A DNA stretch of 64,000 nt from JANNBN01 sp031385545 (GTDB lineage: Bacteria > Actinomycetota > Acidimicrobiia > Acidimicrobiales > JANYDT01), in contig JANNBN010000057.1 in assembly GCA_031385545.1 (NCBI GenBank), positions 19,168 to 83,167 on the forward strand, given 5' to 3'. Each line of letters begins with the position of its first letter. Positions within the stretch are counted from its first letter, which is position 1. The translations under genes and the position numbers were made by a program. The notes beneath the pieces are model-generated. The model had not been told where the DNA came from. It searched no databases and was given only the letters and a program-made list of their open reading frames with translations. Of this stretch, positions 24,805 to 33,563 are shown one piece after another.

Positions 24805-25890
24805 TCACCACTGCGACGCCAGCCTGCTGAGCGCTGCGCCTTCGTCCAAGCGGGGGTCGAACTGCTCGACCAAAGCGACGATGGGTGTTGAGAGCGATGA
24901 TCGGAGCGTGTCTGCTGCAGCTTCGTCGCGCACGCGACGGGCCTGGTGGTCGGCGAGTATCTCGTTGACGGCGTTCGCCTGCGCAGACTTTCCGGGAGAC
25001 GAGTTCGGAAGACCTTCGTAGAACGGTTCAGCCCGATTCACAATGGCACCGTGGACGGTGATGCCGGTCTGCCCGATCTCCCCGGCGAAATCCAACGCAG
25101 CGCGGAGCGGCTCGTGTTCCGATGTCGTGATCAGGATCCACGCTGTGCGTTGATCCGTGAGGATTTCGAGCGCGTCTGCCGCCCGCTCACGAAAGCCTGA
25201 CTCCAGCCCGTCGAAGAGCCGGAAGAACTCAATCGCATCGGACACGACAGCGCCGCCGATGACCTGCGTCAGTGGCTTCAGCACGGCTTGGGCTGCACTT
25301 GAAACCAGACGGAACGCGCCTTTCCCCGGAGCGATGACCAGACGAAACAGAGTGTGGTCGAGGAACCGGACCAAGCGACGCGGTGCGGTGACGAAGTCCA
25401 GCGCGTTTGCGGCGGGCGGGGTGTCGACCACCACCACGTCGAACCGCTCATCTGCGACCAGTTGGTGAACCTTCTCCGCGGCCATGTACTCCTGGGTTCC
25501 CGACAGCGTGCCGGAGATGTTCGCATAGAGCCGGTTGGCCAGAATGGCGGCCGCCTGGCCTGGCGCTGCGTGCGTGCGGATGACATCGTCGAAGGTCGCT
25601 TTGGTGTCGAGCATGCAAGCCCACAGCTCACCGGCGAGCGGCTCAGCGGGTTGCGAACCGTTGACGGTCAAAGAGACGCGGCGAGGTGTGTTGTCGAGCG
25701 CGACGACACCCAGCGTTTCTGCGAGACGCTTCGCCGGATCAATCGTGACCACCACGCAGCGCCTGCCGCGTTGCGCCTGCGACAAGGCGATTGCCGACGC
25801 GAGCGTGGTCTTGCCGACGCCGCCTGTCCCTGCGGTCACGATGACCCGGGCCGACGCAAGTACCGAAGCCAGGTCACCTTCTGGGATCAT
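24805..25890 (-). CDS. ArsA/Get3-family ATPase, second of a pair
   Basis: A 361-residue P-loop ATPase of the anion-transporter/Get3 class. The deviant Walker A is VTAGTGGVGKTTLAS; VVTIDPAKRLAETLG is the switch I region that follows, and VVVDTPPAANALDF is switch II/Walker B. It overlaps the preceding ArsA-type gene by four bases (ATGA), so the two are coupled and probably form a heterodimer. The closest well-known arrangement is the mycobacterial pair Rv3679/Rv3680, implicated in export or tolerance to toxic metabolites. No arsenic genes are nearby, so an arsenite pump role is unlikely. Confidence 0.9.
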   Translation of the reverse strand: MIPEGDLASVLASARVIVTAGTGGVGKTTLASAIALSQAQRGRRCVVVTIDPAKRLAETLGVVALDNTPRRVSLTVNGSQPAEPLAGELWACMLDTKATFDDVIRTHAAPGQAAAILANRLYANISGTLSGTQEYMAAEKVHQLVADERFDVVVVDTPPAANALDFVTAPRRLVRFLDHTLFRLVIAPGKGAFRLVSSAAQAVLKPLTQVIGGAVVSDAIEFFRLFDGLESGFRERAADALEILTDQRTAWILITTSEHEPLRAALDFAGEIGQTGITVHGAIVNRAEPFYEGLPNSSPGKSAQANAVNEILADHQARRVRDEAAADTLRSSLSTPIVALVEQFDPRLDEGAALSRLASQW

Positions 25891-26804
25891 CCGATCTCCT
25901 CGGCGGTGATTTGCTGGACGATTTGTTGGAGGGCTTCCTGGAGGGCTTCCTGGAGGCGAGTACGCCGCTGCACCGCTGACGGGTCCCACACCGCAGGCAG
26001 TTCGACCAACGGGAGCGGAAGCTGAGCCCGGAGACGTTGAATCAACTCGGTCTGCGAGGACTCTCGTGTTGCCCGGTCATGTATGAGTCGTTTTAGCGGG
26101 TCGCTCAACACGCTCTGTTTCAGCGTTCCGGCGAGGCGACTCTCGACCCGGTTCACGATCAGTGGACCAAGCCGCACGTGCACGCGGTCCTCGAGCGCAA
26201 ATGCTGTTTCGACCGTCTCCGAGACGGGCGTCTGTTCGGGAAGGGTCACCAGGACCACCTGTGTTATGGCAGGGTCCGCCAGCGTTGCTGCTACCTCGTC
26301 CGCCTGCTGGCGGATTGCGCCGACTGAAACCGATTCGCGCAGACCTGCGGCGGTATGCAACATCGTGATGGCGTGCCCGGAAGCCGGTCCATCGACAACC
26401 ACCAAGTCATGGTCACCTTGGTTGACAAGCGCTTTGATCCTCCCGAGCACGAGGATGTCGCGAATGCCGGGCACGGCGGTTGCGATCATGTCCAGCGCGC
26501 CGGAAGCACGCAGGCGGTCCGCAACCCGCCCGAGCCGCTTGTCGGAGAGCCAGTCGGCCAGTGCCCGGTCCGCTAAGACCATCTGAGCCTCGAGCCGATC
26601 GGCGACAACCACACGCGACTCGCTGAACGGCTCGGCGCCGAACAGGGCGGCAAGCGACGCCGGAGACTCCAGTCCGACCAGCAATGTGCGCAGTCCGGAT
26701 GCCGCCGCTGCGGCCGCGGTGACTGCTGCCACAGTGGTTTTTCCCACTCCGCCCTTGCCGGCGACGATGAGGAGTCTGGAGTCACGGAAGAATGGGGGTC
26801 GCAT
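25887..26804 (-). CDS. ArsA/Get3-family ATPase, first of a pair
   Basis: A 305-residue partner of the downstream ATPase. The N-terminus RLLIVAGKGGVGKTTVAAVT holds the deviant Walker A, and LVVVDGPASGHAITML holds switch II. It lacks the ADP-binding TIDP element seen in its partner and is shorter, so the two subunits are probably not equivalent. The C-terminal DNA encodes repeated ALQEALQ segments. The start MRPPFFRDSR was chosen over an upstream ATG in a region without similarity. The nfeD gene begins 73 bases away on the other strand. Confidence 0.9.
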   Translation of the reverse strand: MRPPFFRDSRLLIVAGKGGVGKTTVAAVTAAAAAASGLRTLLVGLESPASLAALFGAEPFSESRVVVADRLEAQMVLADRALADWLSDKRLGRVADRLRASGALDMIATAVPGIRDILVLGRIKALVNQGDHDLVVVDGPASGHAITMLHTAAGLRESVSVGAIRQQADEVAATLADPAITQVVLVTLPEQTPVSETVETAFALEDRVHVRLGPLIVNRVESRLAGTLKQSVLSDPLKRLIHDRATRESSQTELIQRLRAQLPLPLVELPAVWDPSAVQRRTRLQEALQEALQQIVQQITAEEIG

Positions 26805-26877
26805 GCGATGTGACCACACCTTCTCAACCTCCGATCAGCGCTCCCGTTCTCAGGACCGGACCGATCGATTAATCCGC

Positions 26878-28182
26878 ATGTGGCTGACGCGCACACTAGC
26901 CACCGTTGGTGTCTGTGCGGCAGCGCTGCTGTCGCTGCTGCCCCCGGCAGTGGCCACCGAGGTTCCACCGTCGTCCACACTGGTCCCGGCTGTGGTCGAC
27001 TCCGGCGACCGTCCTGCCGGGCCGTTCGTCGACATTCTCGAAGTCGAAGGGCGCGTCGACCCGGTCACGGCCGATTTTATCGTGTCCTCGCTGCGCAAGG
27101 CAGCACTCGACGGCGCACAGGCCGTCGTGATCCAGCTCAACTCGCCCGGGTCGTTCCTCACCGCCGCGCAGATGGCCGAGGTGACCGATGCCATGAGCAA
27201 GCCGGGGCACGTCCCGGTAGCGGTCTGGGTGGGGCCCTCCGGAGCGCGGGCCCGCGGGCAGTCCGTCGAGCTGCTGGCAGCAGCGGACTTCGTGGGAGTC
27301 GGCGGCAAGGTCGAGGTGCAACCGTCCGGCTCCGCACCGCTTGACGCAAAGCAGGCGATCGACGCGAAAACGGCTGATGTGCAGGCACCCGTGCTCGCGG
27401 ACTTCATTGGGCAGCTCGATGGAAAGACACTCGCCGGCCAGACGCTCGACACGGCAGGCGACACCGTGAAACAGGCCAACGGCCGCGAGACCGCACAGCT
27501 TCGCACGGTCAGGTTCCAGCGGCTGGGGCTGCTCCAACAGTTGCTGCACAACATGGCCAACCCGGGGATCACGTTTCTGTTCCTCACCATCGGTCTCGCG
27601 TTGGCTGTCTTCGAGTTCTTCACGGGCGGCGTCGGAATTGCCGCCAGTGTGGCGGTCATTTGCGCCGGTCTTGGTGCCTACGGCCTTGGTGTTCTACCCA
27701 CCCGGCCGCTGGGTGCTTTCCTGGTGGTGGCATCGTTCCTGGCGTTCGCCGTTGACGTGCAGGCTGGTCAACCGAGGTTCTGGACGGGGGTGGCCACCGT
27801 TGCACTTTCGGCCGGCTCGCTGCTGCTGTTCGGCTCCGGTGTTTCGGTGCCGCTGTGGTGGGCTGCAATTGTGGTCGTGATGATCGTCGTGTTCATGGTG
27901 GGCGGTATGCCGACCATGATCCGCACCCGGTTCGCAACGCCCACCATCGGCCGTGAGTCCATGGTCGGAGAGCTGGGAACGGCACGCACAGATGTCTCCC
28001 CCGACGGTGTGGTCGAGGTGAAGGGTGCGCCGTGGCGGGCACGGACCAACCGCAGCACGCCGATCACCGCCGGGTCGCCGCTGCGCGTGGCCTCGATCGA
28101 TGGGCTGGTGCTTGAGGTGGAACCGCTTGAAGGTGCGGCGCGTGACCATCGGGAGCGCCGACGCCCAGACACAGCGGACTGA
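26878..28182 (+). CDS. nfeD: NfeD-family membrane protein with ClpP-like domain
   Basis: A 434-residue protein of the long NfeD class. A signal peptide (MWLTRTLATVGVCAAALLS) precedes a ClpP/SppA-like domain (about 45-210), then four or five transmembrane helices (about 220-340), then a C-terminal OB-fold (MVGELGTARTDVSPDG to VLEVEPLE). The segment matching the catalytic Ser (A-A-S-A-G after PSGA) reads PSGARARGQSVEL, so the nucleophile is not in the expected place, and QLNSPGS replaces the usual TPGG. It may be an inactive protease homologue. These proteins are thought to act in membrane quality control, often with flotillin-like partners; none is seen nearby. Confidence 0.86.
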   Translation: MWLTRTLATVGVCAAALLSLLPPAVATEVPPSSTLVPAVVDSGDRPAGPFVDILEVEGRVDPVTADFIVSSLRKAALDGAQAVVIQLNSPGSFLTAAQMAEVTDAMSKPGHVPVAVWVGPSGARARGQSVELLAAADFVGVGGKVEVQPSGSAPLDAKQAIDAKTADVQAPVLADFIGQLDGKTLAGQTLDTAGDTVKQANGRETAQLRTVRFQRLGLLQQLLHNMANPGITFLFLTIGLALAVFEFFTGGVGIAASVAVICAGLGAYGLGVLPTRPLGAFLVVASFLAFAVDVQAGQPRFWTGVATVALSAGSLLLFGSGVSVPLWWAAIVVVMIVVFMVGGMPTMIRTRFATPTIGRESMVGELGTARTDVSPDGVVEVKGAPWRARTNRSTPITAGSPLRVASIDGLVLEVEPLEGAARDHRERRRPDTAD

Positions 28183-28224
28183 CCGGAGACGCCGCAACTG
28201 GGTCGCAGCAAACGGGTGCCTCGC

Positions 28225-28893
28225 TCAGCGCGGCGAGCGGTGGTCGGCGAGCGAGCCGCGCACGAGCATCAGCACATCGGTGTGGACCGCATCGACGCTG
28301 CGGCCTTCCACCTCGACGATGACCCCGTGTCCGCGTTCCGCCGCTCGCCGATACAGGCGTCGTGATGCCCGCAGGAGCGCCTCGTGGGACTCGTACACGT
28401 CCGGAGTGTTGCCAGCCGACTCAGCTCGGTCGATAGCCCGTGCCATGGACGTTTCGACGCTGATGTCCAGCAACACGGTGAGCGCCGGAATGGGAAGGCC
28501 AAGGCGTTCCATCTCAAGCTGGAGAACCCAGTCGAACACAGCGTCAGCCTCGGCAGCATCGCCCGCCCGCGCTCCTTGGTAGACGGCGTTGGACAGCGTC
28601 CACCGGTTGATCAGCAATATGTCGCAGTCAGGCAACCCGTTGGTGACTGCATCCCACCTGTCCATGGCGAACCAGAGGGCCATCGAACGTGGGTCCAGCG
28701 TGTCGGCGGTGGCGTCCTCCGCTCCGCTGAGGAGCGCACCGATCCGAGACCCGAAGAACGTGCTGTACCGGGGGAACGACAGGGTGCCGACGCGGCTCCC
28801 CGAACCGGTCAGCGCGTCGGCGAGCAGCGCTGCTTGGGTCGTCTTGCCAGACGCGTCCAGCCCTTCGACCGCGATGATCGTCGGTGTGGTCAC
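28225..28893 (-). CDS. tmk: Thymidylate kinase
   Basis: Phosphorylates dTMP to dTDP. The 222 residues begin with TTPTIIAVEGLDASGKTTQA, which holds the P-loop. Further motifs are LWFAMDRWD (the DR motif), LINRWTLSNAVYQGARAG (the dTMP-binding block, usually RYxxSxxAYQ) and a lid region near RAIDRAES. The GTG start lies eight bases after the stop of the upstream membrane-protein gene, indicating an operon. It is an essential housekeeping gene. Residues in the substrate pocket are slightly unusual (W instead of Y after NR), but the overall match is good. Confidence 0.88.
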   Translation of the reverse strand: MTTPTIIAVEGLDASGKTTQAALLADALTGSGSRVGTLSFPRYSTFFGSRIGALLSGAEDATADTLDPRSMALWFAMDRWDAVTNGLPDCDILLINRWTLSNAVYQGARAGDAAEADAVFDWVLQLEMERLGLPIPALTVLLDISVETSMARAIDRAESAGNTPDVYESHEALLRASRRLYRRAAERGHGVIVEVEGRSVDAVHTDVLMLVRGSLADHRSPR

Positions 28894-28900
28894 GGTGTGG

Positions 28901-29815
28901 TCACGGTGTGTCGGAGGCAGCCGCTGCGGCCGCAATGACGCCCAGGTCCAGGTTCTCGAAGCGCACCCGCAGGTCCAGATAGGCAAACACCATGAAGGCC
29001 GCCGTCAGGGCCGTGCCCAAGGCTGTTCCAACCGAACCCAGCACGATCTGCGCAATGGTGCCGACCGACGAGGCAGAGGTCCCGATCACCTGCGAGATCA
29101 GGCTGAACGGAAGCCCGATCAGCGTCGAGATGAAGCCGCCCACGACGATGAGCCCAAGGATCGGCCAGAACCGTCGAGCGGTCAGGTGCCAGCTGCGCTT
29201 CATGGCGGCCACTGCGCCCGCCCGTTCGACCACCACCACCTGAGGAGTGACGGCAAAACGCGTCATCGTGAACAGGATTCCGACGCAGCACGCCAACAGC
29301 CCGAGCATGTTGGCAAGACCGGTCAGGATGACGGCGCCGATGAGTGCCGGGGCCAGACCGAGGACGGACCGCATGCAATCGCGGATCGGGGTCTTTCTCA
29401 TCAGGATGCGGTCCGTGTAATACGCCGTGAGCACGCCCTGGACGAGGGTGGCTGTCACCAGCATCAGGATCAAGGACGGCAGTTCTCCGCCCAATGCTCC
29501 GTTGAAGCCTGACAGATCGACGGTATCGCCGGGCTGCAGGTTGTTGGTCTGGGTCTGAAAGCTCGTCAACCAGTTCTGCAGGCTTCCACTGCGATGCGAG
29601 CTGAGAACTGAGACGATCTGCGACGGGATGACCAGGACAAGAGCGAACGGCAGCACAGAGCGGATGGAGCGCCACCAGAGCCGAAAGCCGCGGTCGATGA
29701 CTTCGCCGAACTCCAGTGGAGGAGTGCCCGAACGGGGCGGTAACGCCCATTGCGTCGGGTCTGCGGGGGATCCGGACCACGGTGGCTCTGGTGGCGGTGG
29801 CGGCTGGTCAGTCAC
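28901..29815 (-). CDS. Multi-pass membrane protein of unknown function
   Basis: A 304-residue protein with a Pro-rich cytoplasmic N-terminus (about 1-35) and six or so hydrophobic segments. It is preceded by the amphipathic block EFGEVIDRGFRLWWRSIRSV, which resembles the start of glycerophosphodiesterase-type membrane domains and related DUF families common in actinobacteria. Two helices contain Gly- and Cys-rich stretches (LGLLACCVGILFTMTRF). No catalytic motif is seen. It shares an operon with tmk, eight bases apart, and is divergent from whiB. Function unknown. Confidence 0.82.
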   Translation of the reverse strand: MTDQPPPPPEPPWSGSPADPTQWALPPRSGTPPLEFGEVIDRGFRLWWRSIRSVLPFALVLVIPSQIVSVLSSHRSGSLQNWLTSFQTQTNNLQPGDTVDLSGFNGALGGELPSLILMLVTATLVQGVLTAYYTDRILMRKTPIRDCMRSVLGLAPALIGAVILTGLANMLGLLACCVGILFTMTRFAVTPQVVVVERAGAVAAMKRSWHLTARRFWPILGLIVVGGFISTLIGLPFSLISQVIGTSASSVGTIAQIVLGSVGTALGTALTAAFMVFAYLDLRVRFENLDLGVIAAAAAASDTP

Positions 29816-29913
29816 CCTGCAACCGTACCGCCGCCGTACACGCCCTCACGGGACGCAGACGGACTCTCGAAACTTGCCCCTTGCCTTTGTGACCTACGAC
29901 ACGTACGTTTGCA

Positions 29914-29925
29914 TTCTGTACAGAA
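29914..29925. promoter_or_regulatory. Perfect 12-bp palindrome upstream of whiB
   Basis: TTCTGTACAGAA reads the same on both strands and lies 18 bases before the whiB start, in the 127-base divergent gap with the membrane-protein/tmk operon. Its position near the expected promoter makes it a candidate operator. It does not match a site I recognise. Confidence 0.4.
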
Positions 29926-29942
29926 CCTTGGGGGTCAAGGAA

Positions 29943-30200
29943 ATGGGTTTGGCCGAAGAACTGTGGCAGCGCAAAGCTGCCTGTAAGGGTCCGCAATCAG
30001 CGATGTTCTTCCCACCTGCGCATTTCGAGCGCAAGGAGGACAAAGAACGCCGTGAGCGCTCTGCCAAAACAATCTGTGGCCAGTGCAGCGTCAGGGGTGA
30101 CTGCCTTGACTACGCGATCGAGATCCGTGAACCGCACGGAATCTGGGGCGGCCTCAACGAGAACGAACGGCGGGTTCTCCTTGGTCGCGTTGCTTCCTGA
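29943..30200 (+). CDS. WhiB-family Fe-S transcription regulator
   Basis: An 85-residue actinobacterial regulator that binds a [4Fe-4S] cluster. Four Cys are present in the family pattern: AACKG, then TICGQCSVRGDC (CxxC-x5-C). The turn motif is HGIWGG, followed by the basic C-terminus NENERRVLLGRV that contacts DNA. The ATG is preceded by GGGGGTCAAGGAA, a fair ribosome binding site. In mycobacteria whiB4 lies beside the ArsA-type pair Rv3679/Rv3680 and ponA2; here an ArsA-type pair and a class A PBP lie on either side, a few genes away. That makes a WhiB4-like role possible but not proven. Confidence 0.93.
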   Translation: MGLAEELWQRKAACKGPQSAMFFPPAHFERKEDKERRERSAKTICGQCSVRGDCLDYAIEIREPHGIWGGLNENERRVLLGRVAS

Positions 30201-30297
30201 CTCAAATCGGTAGGGCCATCAGGTCCCTCTGGTAGTCGACGGCACCAAGCGGAGTGCCGGGGATCTGGCAGTTGCTGCACCTATTGTTGTCTGCCAT

Positions 30298-31506
30298 ATG
30301 GCAGGTGGATCGAGCTTCAGCACAAACGTTGTCGTGGTCGGAGGGTGTGGGCACGTCGGCCTGCCGCTGGCCATCGCCTTCGCAGACCGTGGGCTTCGCA
30401 CGGTTTCCTTCGACATCAACCCGACGACGGTGGAACTGGTCAATGCGGGCCAATTGCCCTTTGACGAGCCCGACGCCGGTCCGGTCATCACGCGGGTCGT
30501 TGACTCACATATGTTCAGGGCGTCAACCGACCCATCCGTCATCTCCGATGCTGCCCACGTCGTGGTGGTCATCGGCACACCGGTCGATGAGCACCTCAAC
30601 CCCGACGCCCGCGCTGTTCCCGACGCCGTTGCGGCAGTTCACCAGCATCTGCGCCCCGGCCAGCTTCTCGTGCTGCGCTCGACGGTCTACCCCGGCGTCA
30701 CCGCGCTGGTCGAACAGGGTCTCGCCCGCGCCGGGTTGAGCAGCGTTGAGGTTGCGTTCTGTCCAGAGCGGATTGCCGAAGGCAAAGCAATGACGGAGCT
30801 GTTCGAGTTGCCACAGATTGTCAGTGCACGAACCGATGCAGCGATGGACAAGGCCGAAAAGCTGTTCCGCCACCTCACCGCATCCACGGTGCAGGTGACA
30901 CCCGAGGAAGCCGAACTGGCGAAGCTGTTCACCAACACCTGGCGCTACATCAAGTTCGCTGCCGCGAACCAGCTGTTCATGATGGCCAACGACTTCGGTC
31001 TCGACTTCGAACGAATCCGTCATGCCATCACGTTCGACTATCCGCGCGCTGCCGACATGCCCGGGCCGGGTTTTGCCGCTGGTCCGTGCCTGTTCAAGGA
31101 CACCATGCAGCTGGCTGCGTTCAACGACAATAAATTTGTGCTCGGGCACTCCGCGATGCTGGTCAACGAGGGTCTCCCGTTGTACGTGGTGTCCCGCATG
31201 GCAGCCCGGTTCGACATCGCCAGCATGACCGTCGGAATTCTCGGCATGGCGTTCAAGGGCGAGTCGGATGACACCCGTTCGTCGTTGTCCTACAAGTTGA
31301 AGCGCATCTTGCGGTTTCGTGCTGCCAACGTGCTCTGCGCCGATCCGTACGTCCGCACCGACCCAGATCTGGTCGACGAGGCTGAGCTGCTCGAACGAAG
31401 CGATGTTGTCGTCATCGGCGCTCCGCACCGGCGTTATCGCGAGCTGACGGCGACCCAGCCTGTGATCGACATCTGGAACATCACCGGCAACGGTGTGCGG
31501 ATCTGA
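30298..31506 (+). CDS. Nucleotide-sugar (UDP-sugar) dehydrogenase
   Basis: Oxidises a UDP-linked sugar to its uronic acid with two NAD+, for surface polysaccharide. The N-terminal Rossmann motif is VVVVGGCGHVGLPLA. The catalytic Cys lies in GPCLFKDTMQLA (normally GGxCLPKD), and the second Rossmann-like half has VGILGMAFKGESDDTRSSLS. The 402 residues are typical. It starts an operon with the glycosyltransferase (8-base gap) and epimerase. Which UDP-sugar is used (glucose, or N-acetyl-mannosamine and similar) cannot be told from the motifs. Confidence 0.92.
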   Translation: MAGGSSFSTNVVVVGGCGHVGLPLAIAFADRGLRTVSFDINPTTVELVNAGQLPFDEPDAGPVITRVVDSHMFRASTDPSVISDAAHVVVVIGTPVDEHLNPDARAVPDAVAAVHQHLRPGQLLVLRSTVYPGVTALVEQGLARAGLSSVEVAFCPERIAEGKAMTELFELPQIVSARTDAAMDKAEKLFRHLTASTVQVTPEEAELAKLFTNTWRYIKFAAANQLFMMANDFGLDFERIRHAITFDYPRAADMPGPGFAAGPCLFKDTMQLAAFNDNKFVLGHSAMLVNEGLPLYVVSRMAARFDIASMTVGILGMAFKGESDDTRSSLSYKLKRILRFRAANVLCADPYVRTDPDLVDEAELLERSDVVVIGAPHRRYRELTATQPVIDIWNITGNGVRI

Positions 31507-31514
31507 CTGCGACC

Positions 31515-32342
31515 ATGAGCTATCTGCATCGCCGTCTTACGGACCCGGTTGCCGCTCTCGCTGACGACTCCGAACTAGCACCCCGGGTCTCGATCGTGGT
31601 CACGGTGTACAACGAGGGTGATGCGGTCGTCGAGTGCCTCGACCGGATCTTCGAGGCTGTCCGGCTTCCGTGCGAAGTCATCGTCGTCTACGACTCGGCC
31701 GATGACACCACGGCTCCCTTCATCGAGGAATATGCCAAACGTGATCCGCGGGTTCGCCCCACGCTGAACACGCTTGGCCGCGGTCCTGCGAAGGCCATTC
31801 GGTTCGGGTTCGGTGTCGCAACGGCTCCGGTGATGGTGGTGACCATGGCCGACGGGTGCGACGATCCTGCGCAGATCGATCCTCTTGTGAAGCTGGTCGA
31901 GCGCGGTGTCGTCATTGCGTCGGCGTCTCGTTACATGCGCGGCGGCCAGCAGGTGGGCGGCCCGTGGTTCAAACAGGCGCTGTCGCGTACGGCTGGGCGC
32001 ACACTGGCGACGTTCGGGCGGGTGGGTACCAACGATGCCACCAACTCGTTCAAGGCCTACTCGACGAACTTCGTCCGCCAGGTCGGCATCGAATCAGACT
32101 CGGGCTTCGAGGTGGCGCTGGAACTGGTGGCCAAGGCCCGCCGCTATCGTCAACCGGTCGCAGAGATCCCAACGATCTGGCTGGATCGTACCTTCGGCGA
32201 GTCCAACTTCAAGTTGGCCAGATGGCTGCCGAAGTATCTGCGGTGGTACCGCTACGCGTACGGTCCCGCTCTCACGCTTCCGTCACTGCTGGCGCCAGAG
32301 TCAGATGCAACACCCCGTCTCCCCAACAGTTCTCCGAGGTAG
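31515..32342 (+). CDS. Family 2 glycosyltransferase (dolichyl-phosphate-mannose-synthase-like)
   Basis: A 275-residue GT-A enzyme that transfers a sugar from a nucleotide donor, probably to a lipid phosphate or a growing glycan. Motifs in order are RVSIVVTVYNEGDAVVECL, VIVVYDSADDTT, GRGPAKAIRFG and MADGCDDPAQI (the metal-binding acidic motif), then DATNSFKAYS and FEVALELVAKARR. It has no obvious transmembrane helices, so it acts at the inner face of the membrane. It lies between the sugar dehydrogenase and epimerase genes, which points to polysaccharide assembly. Confidence 0.9.
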   Translation: MSYLHRRLTDPVAALADDSELAPRVSIVVTVYNEGDAVVECLDRIFEAVRLPCEVIVVYDSADDTTAPFIEEYAKRDPRVRPTLNTLGRGPAKAIRFGFGVATAPVMVVTMADGCDDPAQIDPLVKLVERGVVIASASRYMRGGQQVGGPWFKQALSRTAGRTLATFGRVGTNDATNSFKAYSTNFVRQVGIESDSGFEVALELVAKARRYRQPVAEIPTIWLDRTFGESNFKLARWLPKYLRWYRYAYGPALTLPSLLAPESDATPRLPNSSPR

Positions 32343-32344
32343 TC

Positions 32345-33379
32345 ATGTCATACACAGTGCTCGTTTCCGGTTCGGCCGGCTTCATCGGCGGCTACGTCGT
32401 CGAGGAGTTGCTTGGTCGCGGTCACACGGTCATCGGCATCGACAACTACTCGAAGTACGGCCTGGTCACCAAGAGCTATGACGATCATCCCAACTACCGG
32501 TTCGTCAAGGGTGAGTGCACAGATGTCGCGCTGATGACCGAACTGGCCAGTCAGTGCGATCACTTCATCGCCGGCGCTGCGCTCATCGGCGGCATTTCGT
32601 ACTTCCATGCGTACGCATACGATCTGTTGGCAACGAACGAAAGAATCATGGCTGCATCTTGTGACGCTGCGCTCAAGGCGTATGCAGGCGGCACTGGCAA
32701 GCTGCAGAAGGTCACATACCTGTCGTCGTCCATGGTGTTCGAGTCAACCGAGCACTGGCCGTCGGTCGAAGGCGACGAGCGCACGGTTGCGCCGCCACTG
32801 TCGTCGTACGGGTTCCAGAAATTGGCAGTCGAGTACTTCGCCCGGTCAGCTCACCAGCAGTACGGCTTGCCGTTCACCATCGTGCGCCCGTTCAACTGTG
32901 TGGGCATCGGCGAGAGCCGCGCCAAGGGCGAGCATGAAGTGATGTCGGGCAATGTGGCGCTGGCCATGAGCCATGTGGTTCCGGACCTGGTGCAGAAGGT
33001 CGTGAAGGGGCAGGACCCGCTGCACATCCTTGGCGATGGTTCGCAGGTTCGTCACTACACATACGGTGGAGACCTGGCCAAGGGCATTGCCGTCTGTATG
33101 GAGCACCCGGCTGCGCTCAACGAAGACTTCAACATCTCCACCGCAGAAGGCACAACAGTCCGGGACCTTGCCGAGGTCATCTGGCGCAAGATCAAGGGTC
33201 CTGGTGTTCCCCTGTCACTGGTCAGCGACGAGGCGTACACCTACGACGTGCAGAAGCGCGTGCCGTCGGTCGAGAAGGCGAAGAACGTGCTGGGCTTCGA
33301 AGCCACCACGTCGCTTGCGACCATGCTCGACGAGGTCATCCCCTGGATCGTCGACGCGGTGAACGCCGGCACGATCTGA
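32345..33379 (+). CDS. NAD-dependent sugar epimerase/dehydratase (extended SDR)
   Basis: A 344-residue short-chain dehydrogenase acting on nucleotide sugars. The coenzyme motif is VLVSGSAGFIGGYVVEELL. The active site is in TYLSSSMVFEST (Ser/Thr) and SSYGFQKLAVEYF (Tyr-x3-Lys). TIVRPFNCVGIGE and LGDGSQVRHYTYGGDLAKG are typical of UDP-glucose 4-epimerase relatives. The ATG is two bases after the previous stop, with GAGG upstream. The three-gene operon would make and transfer an unusual sugar for a surface glycan. The exact reaction (C4 or C2 epimerisation, or dehydration) is open. Confidence 0.9.
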   Translation: MSYTVLVSGSAGFIGGYVVEELLGRGHTVIGIDNYSKYGLVTKSYDDHPNYRFVKGECTDVALMTELASQCDHFIAGAALIGGISYFHAYAYDLLATNERIMAASCDAALKAYAGGTGKLQKVTYLSSSMVFESTEHWPSVEGDERTVAPPLSSYGFQKLAVEYFARSAHQQYGLPFTIVRPFNCVGIGESRAKGEHEVMSGNVALAMSHVVPDLVQKVVKGQDPLHILGDGSQVRHYTYGGDLAKGIAVCMEHPAALNEDFNISTAEGTTVRDLAEVIWRKIKGPGVPLSLVSDEAYTYDVQKRVPSVEKAKNVLGFEATTSLATMLDEVIPWIVDAVNAGTI

Positions 33380-33439
33380 GCCGTATCTGCAGGATCTGAG
33401 CAGGACCTGCAACCCGGGTCCACTGCGGGTCGCCCGGCA

Positions 33440-33541
33440 ACACAACTTGGCCCCGACATACGCGCAACTTGGCGTTTTCGGGCAAAAAATCGGCCCGGAA
33501 ACGCCAAGTTGTGTCAGAAACGGGGTCGAGTTGCGCGTATG
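33440..33541. repeat. Complex palindromic element between convergent genes
   Basis: The core is a 19-bp stem (33465-33483 with 33493-33511, one G-T pair) around the loop AAAAAATCG. Two other pairings overlap it: ACACAACTTGG (33440-33450) with CCAAGTTGTGT (33504-33514), and CATACGCGCAACT (33457-33469) with AGTTGCGCGTATG (33529-33541). The stems are mutually exclusive. The element fills the gap between the ends of the epimerase and selB genes and may be a bidirectional terminator, an attenuator-like RNA or a small mobile palindrome. Confidence 0.8.
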
Positions 33542-33563
33542 GAGCCAGCCGAGTCCCGACGGG

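Noticed and set aside
24805..26804. Arsenite efflux ATPases
   Set aside because: There is no arsB, arsR or arsD, and the coupled pair fits the mycobacterial Rv3679/Rv3680 type better.
33380..33563. Possible tRNA-Sec next to selB
   Set aside because: The gap holds only the palindromic element; there is no acceptor, D-arm or TCA anticodon arrangement.
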